DNA of 64,000 nucleotides from an uncultured Bacilli bacterium (GTDB lineage: Bacteria; Bacillota_I; Bacilli_A; RF39; UBA660), in contig CAJTIX010000001.1 in NCBI GenBank assembly GCA_910576795.1, forward strand, positions 58,326 to 122,325. Reading direction: 5' to 3'. The translations under genes were made by a program, and so were the position numbers. Below the pieces are notes generated by a model. That model was given only the letters and a program-made list of their open reading frames with translations. It ran no database searches and was not told where the DNA came from. This document shows positions 50,375 through 58,703 of the stretch, piece after piece. Numbering within the stretch: position 1 is the stretch's first letter; every line of letters starts with the position of its first letter.

Positions 50375-51713
50375 AAAATTAGAAAATAAAAAAATTGCTA
50401 TTTTAGGTTATGGATTAGAAGGAAAATCAAGCTATATGTGGATTCGTAAGCATTTAAAATCGGAATGGATTACGATATTAGACCAAAATCAAAATCTAGA
50501 ATCAGAATTAAGAAACAAAGAAGATTTTTATTTAAACTGGATTTTAGGAGATTCCTATTTAGATCATTTATCTGAATATGAAGTCATTTTAAAATCCCCT
50601 GGAATATCACTCAAAAATATTTGTACAGATTCTTTTCAGAATAAAATCACTTCTCAATTGGAATTGCTATTAGAGACAAATCATGAAAATGTAATTGGTA
50701 TTACAGGAACGAAGGGGAAAAGCACAACTTCTAGTTTGCTGTATCAAATTGGCAAGGATCAAAATAAAAAAATCATGTTACTGGGTAATATCGGAAAACC
50801 AATACTGGATGTAATAGATGAAATTGACAAAGAAACCATATTAGTAGTAGAAATGTCAAGTCATCAATTGGAATATATTAAAGCATCTCCACATATTGCT
50901 GTGGTTTTAAATCTATTTGAAGATCATTTAGATCACGCTGGTTCTGTGGACCATTATCATCAATGTAAACTGAATATTTTTCGTTATCAAACAGAAAAAG
51001 ATATTGCACTTTATTGTGCGGATAATGAAGTTTTACGTAGAAAGATAAAGGAAAATCATTTTTTAGGGAGGCAGTATACATTTGGATGTGACAATATTGC
51101 ATCTACAGATGTTTATTTAAAAGAAAATCTTGTGTATTACAGACATGAAATTTTATATGATTCTAAATCGCCTAGAAATTTGCTTGGTAAACATAACTTA
51201 AAAAATATCATGGTTGTTTTATGGATTTCTAAGTTGTTAAATTATGATTTAGAACAGGCAATGGTAAGTATTAAAAATTTTCAACCTTTGGAACACAGAA
51301 TGGAAAAAATAGGGATTTTTAATGATATTTGTTTTTATAGTGATACAATCGCAACCATTCCTGAAGCAACAATAGAAGCGATTGAATCCATCCAAAATGT
51401 AGATACCTTAATTTTTGGAGGTAAGGACCGAAAAATTAATTATAGCAACTTTGTAAAATATCTTAATACAGGCAGGGTTAGAAATTTGATTGCAATGCCA
51501 ACAACAGGTTTCCAAATTATTAAACATCTAGATCATAATCAAAATGTAAATTTATATAGAGCTGAAACTTTAAACGAAGCTGTTAGAATTGCAAAACAGG
51601 TGACAAAAAAAGGTAAAAGCTGTTTGTTATCACCAGCTGCTTCTAGTTATGATTATTTTAAAAATTATAAAGAAAAAGGGGATTATTATAAAAGATTAGT
51701 TACATTAGATTAA
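50355..51713 (+). CDS. murD2: UDP-MurNAc-L-Ala:L-glutamate ligase (MurD2)
   Basis: A 452-residue MurD homologue. P-loop GITGTKGKSTTSSLL (about 119), SSHQLEYIKASPHIAVVLNLFEDHLDH, LLGKHNLKNIMV, PLEHRMEKIG, CFYSDTIATIPEAT (in place of YNDSKATN) and LLSPAASSYDYFKNYKEKGDYYK. The SDTIATIPEAT and SPAASSYDYF variants set the MurD2 class apart from MurD. MurD2 joins L-Glu, which MurL then epimerises. The ATG at 50355 or an in-frame GTG at 50349 starts it, both inside the murL end. Confidence 0.85.
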   Translation: MTQEIIKKLENKKIAILGYGLEGKSSYMWIRKHLKSEWITILDQNQNLESELRNKEDFYLNWILGDSYLDHLSEYEVILKSPGISLKNICTDSFQNKITSQLELLLETNHENVIGITGTKGKSTTSSLLYQIGKDQNKKIMLLGNIGKPILDVIDEIDKETILVVEMSSHQLEYIKASPHIAVVLNLFEDHLDHAGSVDHYHQCKLNIFRYQTEKDIALYCADNEVLRRKIKENHFLGRQYTFGCDNIASTDVYLKENLVYYRHEILYDSKSPRNLLGKHNLKNIMVVLWISKLLNYDLEQAMVSIKNFQPLEHRMEKIGIFNDICFYSDTIATIPEATIEAIESIQNVDTLIFGGKDRKINYSNFVKYLNTGRVRNLIAMPTTGFQIIKHLDHNQNVNLYRAETLNEAVRIAKQVTKKGKSCLLSPAASSYDYFKNYKEKGDYYKRLVTLD

Positions 51714-51955
51714 AAGTTAATTGTTAAATTATAAATATCATTAATCAATAAGTAGAACATTTTAGTTATGAAAAAAACAAATCATCAACAAAATGATACA
51801 AATTAAAAAATGTTGAACATGTTTTGCAAAACTATTAGAATTTAAAAATTAATGTAGTGATAGTTCTCTTATATACAGAATTTTACCAAAGACAAACTGA
51901 AACGTCTTTTTCTTTACAGTACTTTAACACCTATAAGTCGTATGTTTTGGTTCAA

Positions 51956-51984
51956 TTGAAAATAAAAATAAAATATGATATACT
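51956..51984 (+). promoter_or_regulatory. ltaS promoter
   Basis: TTGAAA (51956-51961), 17 bases, TATACT (51979-51984). The rest of 51714-52006 is AT-rich with no gene seen. Confidence 0.75.
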
Positions 51985-52006
51985 GTATAACGATGAAGGT
52001 GATAAG

Positions 52007-54034
52007 ATGAAAATAGAATCAATGATAGACTCTATCAAAAAGATAGTCTCATTTATAAAGCAATATTTAAAAACAAATATATTATTCATTACATTTGTAA
52101 TATCTTCTGTAATCAATTCTTGTATATTACGTTTTGTCACTGTAAAAAATTACTTTGATATTAGACCAGTTATTGCCGATTTAGCACTCGTTGTTATCGT
52201 AGGAGCTTTTGGATACTTTCTAAAACCAAAGCACCAATTTCGTTATTATATTACTTGGTCAATTATCTTTACATTGACCTGTCTAATCAATTCTATTTAT
52301 TACACCAATTTTTTATCTTATGCATCTTTTTCTTTATTAAAAACGTCCCTACAAGTAATAGGTGTAACCGACGCTGTTGTAGAAAATATAATGGAACTGA
52401 AAGATTTCTGTTATATATGGCAAATTGTGGCAATGGTGTTTGTACATAAGAAACTCAAAAAACGTGGATACTATGACTATGTTGCAACCATTGAAAAAGG
52501 AAAAATACGTGCATTGAATACATTAGTAGTGGGCTTAATCTTTATTGGAATGTTTATTTCAACGTTAACCTCAACGGATATTAGTAGATTAAATAAACAA
52601 TGGAATCGAGAATATTTGGTAATGCGTTTTGGTATTTATGCATACCAAACAAATGACTTAGTTGCAACTCTAAAGGCACAAATCAATCCTTTATTTGGCT
52701 ATGATGAACATGCCAAAGCATTTCGTGAATTCTATGATACCAAAAATAATTATCATGAAACCAATTCTTATACAAATGCGTTAAAAGGAATGAATGTGAT
52801 TGTGATTCATGCAGAAAGCATACAACAATTTGTTTTGGATACAGAATTCAATGGAGAACCAGTTGCCCCAAATCTAAAAAGACTTGCGAATGAGGGACTT
52901 TACTTTTCTAATTTTTATGCACAAGAGAGTGTAGGAACTAGCAGCGACAGTGAATTTACCTTTAATACTTCCTTAATGCCTGCAAGTAGTGGAACAGTAT
53001 TTGTAAGTTATTTTGATAGAGAGTATGTAACCATTCCAAAATTATTAAAACAACAGGGATATTATACATTTAGTATGCATGGAAACAATGGGTCATTCTG
53101 GAATCGATTAAATGCACATAAAAGCTTAGGATATGATAAATATTATAACTATAAAAATGACTTTGAAATTGATGAGACAATAGGTCTTGGTTTATCCGAC
53201 AAATCGTTCTTTCATCAAGCAGTTCCTAAAATAAAAGAAATAAGTGAACAAAATAAAAATTTCTATGGTGTCTTAATTATGCTTACCAATCATACTCCTT
53301 TTTCAGATATTACAGGTCATACAGATTATGAAGTAAACTATAAATACCAAGCAATAAATCCGGATACAGGGGAATTAGAAGAAATGATAGCTCCTTATAT
53401 GGAAGGAACGAAACTTGGAAATTATTTTAAATCTGTACACTACGCAGATGAAGCATTGGGACAATTTCTTGCGGAAATGGATGCAGAGGGATTACTTGAA
53501 AATACGGCAATTGTAATTTATGGAGACCATGATGCTAAGTTAAAAAAATCAGAATACAAACGTTTTTACAATTATGTACCTGAAACAGATAGTATTCTTT
53601 CTTCAGATGATCCAAATTATAAAAATGTAGACTATTATAGCTATGAACTCAATCGTAAAGTGCCTTTCATTATATGGACCAAAAATAAGAATCTAAAGGG
53701 AGAAGTCACCAAGGTTATGGGAATGTATGATGTACTTCCAACTTTAGGAAATATGATGGGATTCCAAAGTCCTTATGCTTTAGGACACGATATTTTTAGT
53801 GTAGATGAGAATGTTGTAGTCTTCCCAGATGGAAATTGGTTAACCGATAAAATGTATTATAACCAAAGCAATGATACTGGAAAATTACTCAATCCAGATG
53901 ATACTGTAAGTGTAGAATATATGGAAAAGTATACAAAGATTGCTGATCAAGCGATTTCTATTTCCGATTCCATCATTATATATGATTTAATTCGAAGAAC
54001 AAAAGAAACACAAGAATTACTAGGACAGGAGTAG
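52007..54034 (+). CDS. ltaS: Lipoteichoic acid synthase-family protein
   Basis: A 675-residue polytopic enzyme: five membrane helices (to about residue 195), then an extracellular sulfatase-like domain. MNVIVIHAESIQQF carries the first metal ligand (Glu), ESVGTSSDSEFTFNTSL the catalytic Thr (about 312), FSMHGNNGSFWNR and VIYGDHDAK the further metal ligands. It would polymerise glycerol-phosphate from phosphatidylglycerol onto a glycolipid. AAGGTG precedes the ATG at 52007; an upstream in-frame start at 51857 lies before the promoter and is rejected. A small membrane protein follows after 4 bases. Confidence 0.92.
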   Translation: MKIESMIDSIKKIVSFIKQYLKTNILFITFVISSVINSCILRFVTVKNYFDIRPVIADLALVVIVGAFGYFLKPKHQFRYYITWSIIFTLTCLINSIYYTNFLSYASFSLLKTSLQVIGVTDAVVENIMELKDFCYIWQIVAMVFVHKKLKKRGYYDYVATIEKGKIRALNTLVVGLIFIGMFISTLTSTDISRLNKQWNREYLVMRFGIYAYQTNDLVATLKAQINPLFGYDEHAKAFREFYDTKNNYHETNSYTNALKGMNVIVIHAESIQQFVLDTEFNGEPVAPNLKRLANEGLYFSNFYAQESVGTSSDSEFTFNTSLMPASSGTVFVSYFDREYVTIPKLLKQQGYYTFSMHGNNGSFWNRLNAHKSLGYDKYYNYKNDFEIDETIGLGLSDKSFFHQAVPKIKEISEQNKNFYGVLIMLTNHTPFSDITGHTDYEVNYKYQAINPDTGELEEMIAPYMEGTKLGNYFKSVHYADEALGQFLAEMDAEGLLENTAIVIYGDHDAKLKKSEYKRFYNYVPETDSILSSDDPNYKNVDYYSYELNRKVPFIIWTKNKNLKGEVTKVMGMYDVLPTLGNMMGFQSPYALGHDIFSVDENVVVFPDGNWLTDKMYYNQSNDTGKLLNPDDTVSVEYMEKYTKIADQAISISDSIIIYDLIRRTKETQELLGQE

Positions 54035-54038
54035 AAAA

Positions 54039-54680
54039 ATGGAAAAAGTAAAAAAACAAAAAAGAAGAATCAAAACATGGCCAATTATCATTACACTGGT
54101 TTTGATTTGTTTTATCATTTTATTACTATGTTTAAAAGATATTTATCAAAGCTTAAAATCCAATTCAGCTTCACAAGTGGAAATCTTATCAACCATTGAA
54201 AACTATGGATACACACTCAACGAAAATGATTCTGATTATGTGGAAAGAAAATTCAAAGAAATGAAAAAAGAATTGGAAAAAGAAAACCCAAACGAAGAAA
54301 CATATGCTTCCTTAATGAGCCAAATCTTTGTTGCCGATTTTTATTCCCTAAAACAAGCAATTAATAAAAATGATATTGGTGGAACACAATTTGTATATGA
54401 AGGTTATCAAAATGATTTTATACAATTTGCAAAAACAAGTGTGTATGCATATATTGAAAATAATATATATGGTACTCGTAAACAAGAATTACCAATGGTA
54501 AGTGAAGTAGAAGTAACCAGCATAGAACAAACAGAGTATAAAGGCGATACGATATCGGATGATATGGCCTATACAGTCGATTTACTGATTACTTACGAAG
54601 AAGATTTCAACTACCCAACTCATGTTACTTTAATTTTAGTACATACAAATCATAAATTACAAATTGTAAAAATGAGTTAG
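54039..54680 (+). CDS. Membrane-anchored protein downstream of ltaS
   Basis: A 213-residue protein with a basic start (KVKKQKRRIKTW) and one helix (about 14-32). The remainder is predicted to lie outside: a helical part (YVERKFKEMKKELEKENPNEETYASL) and a beta-rich end. It starts 4 bases after ltaS, so it is co-transcribed and may help LTA synthesis or its control. No family recognised. Confidence 0.65.
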   Translation: MEKVKKQKRRIKTWPIIITLVLICFIILLLCLKDIYQSLKSNSASQVEILSTIENYGYTLNENDSDYVERKFKEMKKELEKENPNEETYASLMSQIFVADFYSLKQAINKNDIGGTQFVYEGYQNDFIQFAKTSVYAYIENNIYGTRKQELPMVSEVEVTSIEQTEYKGDTISDDMAYTVDLLITYEEDFNYPTHVTLILVHTNHKLQIVKMS

Positions 54681-54733
54681 TATATAAAACTATGGGTATT
54701 TGATATACTTTAGGAATTTATTCTGTAACTTAA

Positions 54734-54762
54734 GAAAGTAAGTGAATGCTTGCTTTTTTATT
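54734..54762 (+). terminator. Rho-independent terminator
   Basis: AGTAAG and CTTGCT arms (one G-U pair) around TGAATG with a T run. Confidence 0.7.
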
Positions 54763-54819
54763 GGAATATTTTTTGAAATACCTCATATAGTGAAATAGAT
54801 AGTACTAGGAGGGAAATAA

Positions 54820-55329
54820 ATGATTAATAAGAAAAATTTGTGGTTTTTAACTTTGTTTAGTTTGATATTAGTGCTTAGTGTATATTATATTACCATGCCA
54901 TCTGAGTTGTTGTTAACCAACAACAATCATTATATTGATACGAATCAGAAGGAAGAAACAGAGCCTACAGTTTCGATAGAAGAAAGTGAGCTTATTACTG
55001 CACTTCGTGTTTCAGCAGATGAGGAACTTATGAAAGAACTAGACACACTAAAAGAAGTACTAACTAACACAGAGTCCTCTGTAGACGAAAAAAATAACGC
55101 CTTTGAAAAGATGAAAGTCTTAAATATTAACAAAGGAGAAGAAACCAAATTAGAAAAAAAATTATCAGATGAAATGCAACTAAAAACATTTATTAAAATT
55201 GATGGAGATCAAATTAAAGTAGTAGTTGATAGTAATAAGCATGATACAACAGTTGCGAATAATATTATGCGAAGCATTCAAAGTAATTTTGATAAAAAAA
55301 TGTATATTACTGTACAATTCAAAGGATAG
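54820..55329 (+). CDS. SpoIIIAH-like sporulation protein
   Basis: A 169-residue protein with one N-terminal helix (about 6-24), an acidic linker and a SpoIIIAH/YscJ-like alpha-beta domain: LRVSADEELMKELDTLKEVLTNTESSVDEKNNAFEKM, KLSDEMQLKTFIKIDGDQIKVVVDS and ANNIMRSIQSNFD. In spore formers SpoIIIAH sits in the mother-cell membrane and joins SpoIIQ to make a channel to the forespore. The rest of the spoIIIA operon is not adjacent. AGGAGGG precedes the ATG. Confidence 0.82.
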   Translation: MINKKNLWFLTLFSLILVLSVYYITMPSELLLTNNNHYIDTNQKEETEPTVSIEESELITALRVSADEELMKELDTLKEVLTNTESSVDEKNNAFEKMKVLNINKGEETKLEKKLSDEMQLKTFIKIDGDQIKVVVDSNKHDTTVANNIMRSIQSNFDKKMYITVQFKG

Positions 55330-55385
55330 AAAATACTATTCTTTTTTCTTTTTGGGCGAATAACTTCACGCAAGTACCTTAGTTA

Positions 55386-55394
55386 CATAAAATA
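55386..55394 (+). promoter_or_regulatory. Possible sigma-K -10 element before gerE
   Basis: CATAAAATA matches the sigma-K/E -10 pattern CATAnnnTA. A clear -35 is not seen. gerE is sigma-K-dependent in Bacillus, so a late mother-cell promoter is expected. Confidence 0.35.
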
Positions 55395-55440
55395 ATATGA
55401 GTAAACATAAAACCACCCGGCTTAGGAAGTGAGGGAAAGT

Positions 55441-55647
55441 ATGAGTAAAAGTATTCTAACCAAAAGAGAAAAAGAAGTATTTGAATTATTGATTGTAAAT
55501 CAGACAACCTCTGAAATTGCACAAAAATTAGGTATTAGTGAAAAAACAGTAAGAAACCATATATCCAATGCGATGCAGAAGCTAGGCGTAAAAGGTAGAG
55601 CGAGTGCTGTTGTTGAACTTTTAAAACTTGGAGAATTAACATTTTAA
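55441..55647 (+). CDS. gerE: Spore coat regulator GerE
   Basis: A 68-residue stand-alone LuxR-type helix-turn-helix (LTKREKEVFELLIVNQTTSEIAQKLGISEKTVRNHISNAMQKLGVKGRASAVVELLKLGEL). It is very close in sequence and size to Bacillus GerE, including NAMQKLGVKGR and the short C-terminus, and has no receiver domain. GerE switches coat and cortex genes in the mother cell late in sporulation. GAGGGA before the ATG at 55441 is preferred over the GTG at 55429. Confidence 0.92.
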   Translation: MSKSILTKREKEVFELLIVNQTTSEIAQKLGISEKTVRNHISNAMQKLGVKGRASAVVELLKLGELTF

Positions 55648-55649
55648 AA

Positions 55650-55675
55650 AATCGCATGAAAATGCGTTTTTTTTC
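55650..55675 (+). terminator. Terminator of gerE
   Basis: CGCAT-GAAA-ATGCG (55653-55666) and a T8 tail. Confidence 0.88.
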
Positions 55676-55699
55676 ATACAGTTAAATAGAGGTGGATTC

Positions 55700-56665
55700 A
55701 TGATAAAACGTGTTTGTCAAAAAAGGATAATTTTATCATCAGCGGTATTGTTTGCTTTATTTCTTTTATATTTGATTCCAAAACAACAAATCAATCAATT
55801 AGAGAATATTCCAAGTAAAATAGAATATGTAGACCAAATGGCAGAGAAATCAACCATATACTTATTGGATCCAAATAATATGGTTGCACGTACTAAAGTT
55901 GTTGTAGATACCAATGTGGATATTGAGACAAAAGCAAGAAATTTACTCAATATTTTAATTCAAAATGGGGAAGGTGAAAGTAAAGTTCCCAATGGTTTTC
56001 GTGCCATCATTCCAAGTGATACCAAAATACGCAGTATCCATTATGAGGAAAATTTAATTAAAGTTGATTTTTCGAAAGAAATTTTGGAAATGAAAAAGGA
56101 AAATGAAGAAAAGGTAATAGAAGCAATTGTATATACATTAACAAGTATTGAGGACGTCAAAAAAGTAATTATTTATGTGGAAGGGGATATTTTAACCAAA
56201 TTGCCACATACAGGTATTAATTTGCCAAGTGCGTTAGATCGTAGTTATGGAATCAATAAGGAATATGATTTACAGTCTTATAAAGATATCAATCAAGTAA
56301 CTGTTTATTATGTTGGAAAATATAATGATGAAACGTATTATGTACCTGTTACTAAGTATTTAAATGACAATCGTGATAAAATCAAGATTATTGTAGATGA
56401 ACTCGCAAGTTCTAATTTATATACAACTAATTTAATGAGTTTTTTAAATAGTAATACCAAGTTATTAGCAACAGAGCAAGAAGTGGATTCTTTATTCTTA
56501 ACATTTAATTCTTATATTTTTAATGACATGAATGAACGAAATATATTAGAGGAAGTTATTTATACAATTAGTTTATCAGTAGGTGATAATTATGATGTGA
56601 GAGAAGTGGTTTTCAATGTAGAAGATCAAGAAATTTATAAAAGTGTAATTAAAACTATTGAATAA
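55700..56665 (+). CDS. gerM: Sporulation/germination protein GerM
   Basis: A 321-residue protein with an N-terminal membrane helix (about 10-26) and two GerMN domains, about 50-170 (STIYLLDPNNMVARTKVVVDT...KVDFSKEIL) and about 195-318 (VTVYYVGKYNDETYYVPVTKYLN...LFLTFNSYIF). GerM helps assemble the SpoIIIA-SpoIIQ complex and affects germination. The usual lipobox Cys is not clear here, so it looks signal-anchored. It follows gerE by 52 bases and is followed by tRNA-Arg. Confidence 0.9.
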   Translation: MIKRVCQKRIILSSAVLFALFLLYLIPKQQINQLENIPSKIEYVDQMAEKSTIYLLDPNNMVARTKVVVDTNVDIETKARNLLNILIQNGEGESKVPNGFRAIIPSDTKIRSIHYEENLIKVDFSKEILEMKKENEEKVIEAIVYTLTSIEDVKKVIIYVEGDILTKLPHTGINLPSALDRSYGINKEYDLQSYKDINQVTVYYVGKYNDETYYVPVTKYLNDNRDKIKIIVDELASSNLYTTNLMSFLNSNTKLLATEQEVDSLFLTFNSYIFNDMNERNILEEVIYTISLSVGDNYDVREVVFNVEDQEIYKSVIKTIE

Positions 56666-56686
56666 AAAAATATTTTATTATATAAT
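56658..56686 (+). promoter_or_regulatory. tRNA-Arg promoter
   Basis: TTGAAT (56658-56663, over the gerM stop), 17 bases, TATAAT (56681-56686). Confidence 0.8.
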
Positions 56687-56712
56687 GAATATGTTCTTTT
56701 AAGAACGTATTT

Positions 56713-56789
<77 letters not shown>

Positions 56790-56800
56790 TTATAAGAATA

Positions 56801-56828
56801 AAAACCTTTTAAAATAAAGGTTTTTTCT
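56801..56828 (+). terminator. Terminator of tRNA-Arg
   Basis: AAAACCTTT and AAAGGTTTT arms with an A/T loop and further T. Confidence 0.8.
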
Positions 56829-56873
56829 ATGTTTTGATTTTGAAAAACTCCCAAAAAACTCCTAAACTAATTA

Positions 56874-56962
56874 TTTTGCATAATTATCAATGTTATTAGC
56901 TAATTTTTGCTGAACTTCTTCATAGAAAGTAGTATAGTAGGTAATAGGGAAAATAGAAAGTA
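56874..56962 (-). pseudogene. Integrase-like C-terminal relic beside tRNA-Arg
   Basis: The minus strand reads FPITYYTTFYEEVQQKLANNIDNYAK and a stop, in the style of the last residues of phage tyrosine recombinases (YTHxFEEVQ...A..ID). Upstream sequence of the gene is missing. It lies 85 bases after tRNA-Arg, a common phage attachment site, next to two AAAACTCC-type repeats (56853-56871). The rest of 56829-57086 shows no gene. The identification is tentative. Confidence 0.35.
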
Positions 56963-57086
56963 ATTCTAATGAAGACTATTATAAACGAAAGTATGATGAT
57001 TGGGGCAATACTATAATAAACGTTTAAAATTGTATAGATTAAAAATTAAATTTATGATGCGATATTAACGAAAAGTTGGTGAAATT

Positions 57087-57683
57087 ATGGATAAAAATTT
57101 AATGGGAGAAAAGGAAAGTGAAGTTAAGATATTAGGATTAACTGAGCAGGATTTAATATTGATTGATAAAAAAATAAGAGAATTAGGTGCCAAAAAAGTT
57201 GCTGACTATACAAGACATATCATGGTCTATGATAATGGAACATCGGAACAGTTAAATCAATTGTTAAGAATAACAGAAGAAGATGGATATACAAAAATAA
57301 CGTTGCACATAAATCAAAGTGATGAAGAAAAAAAGAGACACATAAAATTTCATATACCACAAAGTGATAGATTAATTGAGTTATTGGAATGTAGATATAA
57401 TGAAAAAAAGGTTTCTGAAACATATGCAAGAAGAATCTCTTATGAACTAGGTGAAGGAAATGATCGTATTGATTTTGATATTGATTGTTTTCCTACAATA
57501 CCAGCATTTATGGAAATAGATATTAATAATTTAGCAAAGCATGGTTTTACATTGCAAAGTTTAATTGAAAAATTGGGATTACAAGATAAACCTTGTAAAG
57601 CTCTGGGAACAGAGGCAATTCATTCCTTATATGGCTTAGATTATTTTCAAGTATATTCAGTAAAAAATAATCTAAAAAAATAA
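57087..57683 (+). CDS. CYTH-like domain protein
   Basis: A 198-residue protein resembling CYTH (adenylate cyclase IV/thiamine triphosphatase tunnel) domains: ESEVKILGLTEQDLILIDKKIRELGAKKV, LLRITEEDGYTKITLHI, RISYELGEGNDRIDFDIDCFPTIPAFMEIDI. These fold around triphosphates with paired acidic and basic residues. The start motif is SEVKIL rather than ExExK, so the catalytic set is partly changed. TTGGTGAAATT precedes the ATG. Substrate unknown. Confidence 0.75.
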   Translation: MDKNLMGEKESEVKILGLTEQDLILIDKKIRELGAKKVADYTRHIMVYDNGTSEQLNQLLRITEEDGYTKITLHINQSDEEKKRHIKFHIPQSDRLIELLECRYNEKKVSETYARRISYELGEGNDRIDFDIDCFPTIPAFMEIDINNLAKHGFTLQSLIEKLGLQDKPCKALGTEAIHSLYGLDYFQVYSVKNNLKK

Positions 57684-57791
57684 TATAAATAAAATATGGA
57701 TGGTTCAAAATACAAAGATGGATTTAAAAGTAATTACCCCATATCTTTATGAATTTTTAAATTATTATAATTTTCTACTTTAAATATAAAA

Positions 57792-57806
57792 TGATTATGA
57801 TAATCA
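57792..57806. promoter_or_regulatory. Fur/PerR-type 7-1-7 operator
   Basis: TGATTATGATAATCA is a perfect 7-1-7 inverted repeat. It differs from the Fur box TGATAATNATTATCA at two symmetric positions. It lies about 27 bases before a TATAAT (57833) and 73 bases before the M23 gene. Confidence 0.6.
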
Positions 57807-57842
57807 CTATGGTTCTCAAAATTTTCCCTCCATATAATATAA

Positions 57843-57865
57843 TAGAAGAAATAATATTTCTTCTA
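57843..57865 (+). promoter_or_regulatory. Hairpin next to the ribosome site of the M23 gene
   Basis: TAGAAGAAATA and TATTTCTTCTA around a single A, ending three bases before GGGAGGAG. It could affect ribosome access or mRNA stability. Confidence 0.5.
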
Positions 57866-57878
57866 AGGGAGGAGAAGT

Positions 57879-58613
57879 ATGGAAGTTTTAGAACAAGCAC
57901 GTGTTACAAGTCCGTATGGAAATCGTGAAGGTGAGTTTCATAGAGGAATTGACTTGATTTCTAATGTTGGTAACCGTGAAGTAAGGGCCAATTCAAAAGG
58001 AAAAATAATCAAAGTAATCAACCAATATCTTGATTCAGAAATCATTAACCCAACTACAGACCCTTCTACCCAAAAATGGGGTGGGAATCGTGTATGGATT
58101 GAACACAATGATGGATATCAATCAAGATATAACCATTTAAAATATAATTCCATTCATGTCAAAGAAGGGGATATTGTAGAAGAAGGACAAGTATTTGCTA
58201 TAGAAGGAGAAAGTGGCTATGCAACAGGTGTACATTTGGATTTTGAAGTTTTAAAAGATGGCAAATTTATAGACCCAACTGCGTATGCATTAGGTAATGC
58301 AAAACTACCAGAATATAACGTTCCATCTACAAATGTGAAATATGTAAATTTACCTCCATTTCATAATGGAGAAAGTATCACAAGTTGGAGAGTTTACCCA
58401 TTAGATAAAGCTGCACGCTATGGGGCAAACTTCGATAATTCTATAGGAAGATTAAATCCATCAAAATTCAATGGTATTTCTTATGAACTTAAAGGATATA
58501 CCAAATGGGATACACCAATTATCGAGACAAGAGACTTTGGAACAGTACATTTGGCTTTAGTTGGCATTGGTACTGTAACAGATACACCACAATTTGATGT
58601 ATACAAAAAATAG
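57879..58613 (+). CDS. M23-family peptidase-like protein with altered metal motif
   Basis: A 244-residue protein. Residues about 8-145 form an M23/LytM domain: SPYGNREGEFHRGIDL with the metal ligands His21 and Asp25, and RYNHLKYNSIHVKEGDIVEEGQ. The usual HxH near the end (HLHFE) reads HLDFE (H119-L-D121), so the third zinc ligand would be Asp. No signal peptide or membrane helix is present. The C-terminal 90 residues (PPFHNGESITSWRVYP...RDFGTVHLALVG) are unknown. Lack of secretion suggests phage-like lysin, spore-related or non-catalytic use. GGGAGGAG precedes the ATG. Confidence 0.78.
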   Translation: MEVLEQARVTSPYGNREGEFHRGIDLISNVGNREVRANSKGKIIKVINQYLDSEIINPTTDPSTQKWGGNRVWIEHNDGYQSRYNHLKYNSIHVKEGDIVEEGQVFAIEGESGYATGVHLDFEVLKDGKFIDPTAYALGNAKLPEYNVPSTNVKYVNLPPFHNGESITSWRVYPLDKAARYGANFDNSIGRLNPSKFNGISYELKGYTKWDTPIIETRDFGTVHLALVGIGTVTDTPQFDVYKK

Positions 58614-58620
58614 TCAAACA

Positions 58621-58652
58621 AAACTGTTGGTAGTAATACTAACAGTTTTTCA
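58621..58652 (+). terminator. Terminator of the M23 gene
   Basis: AAACTGTT (58621-58628) and AACAGTTT (58641-58648), then T. Confidence 0.8.
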
Positions 58653-58703
58653 AATTAATAGTATTTATTATTAATTTATTATATAATATTTTTGGTGACG
58701 TAT

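Noticed and set aside
51857..52006. Longer ltaS reading frame from 51857
   Set aside because: It would begin before the TTGAAA/TATACT promoter and has no ribosome site; the ATG at 52007 with AAGGTG fits LtaS starts.
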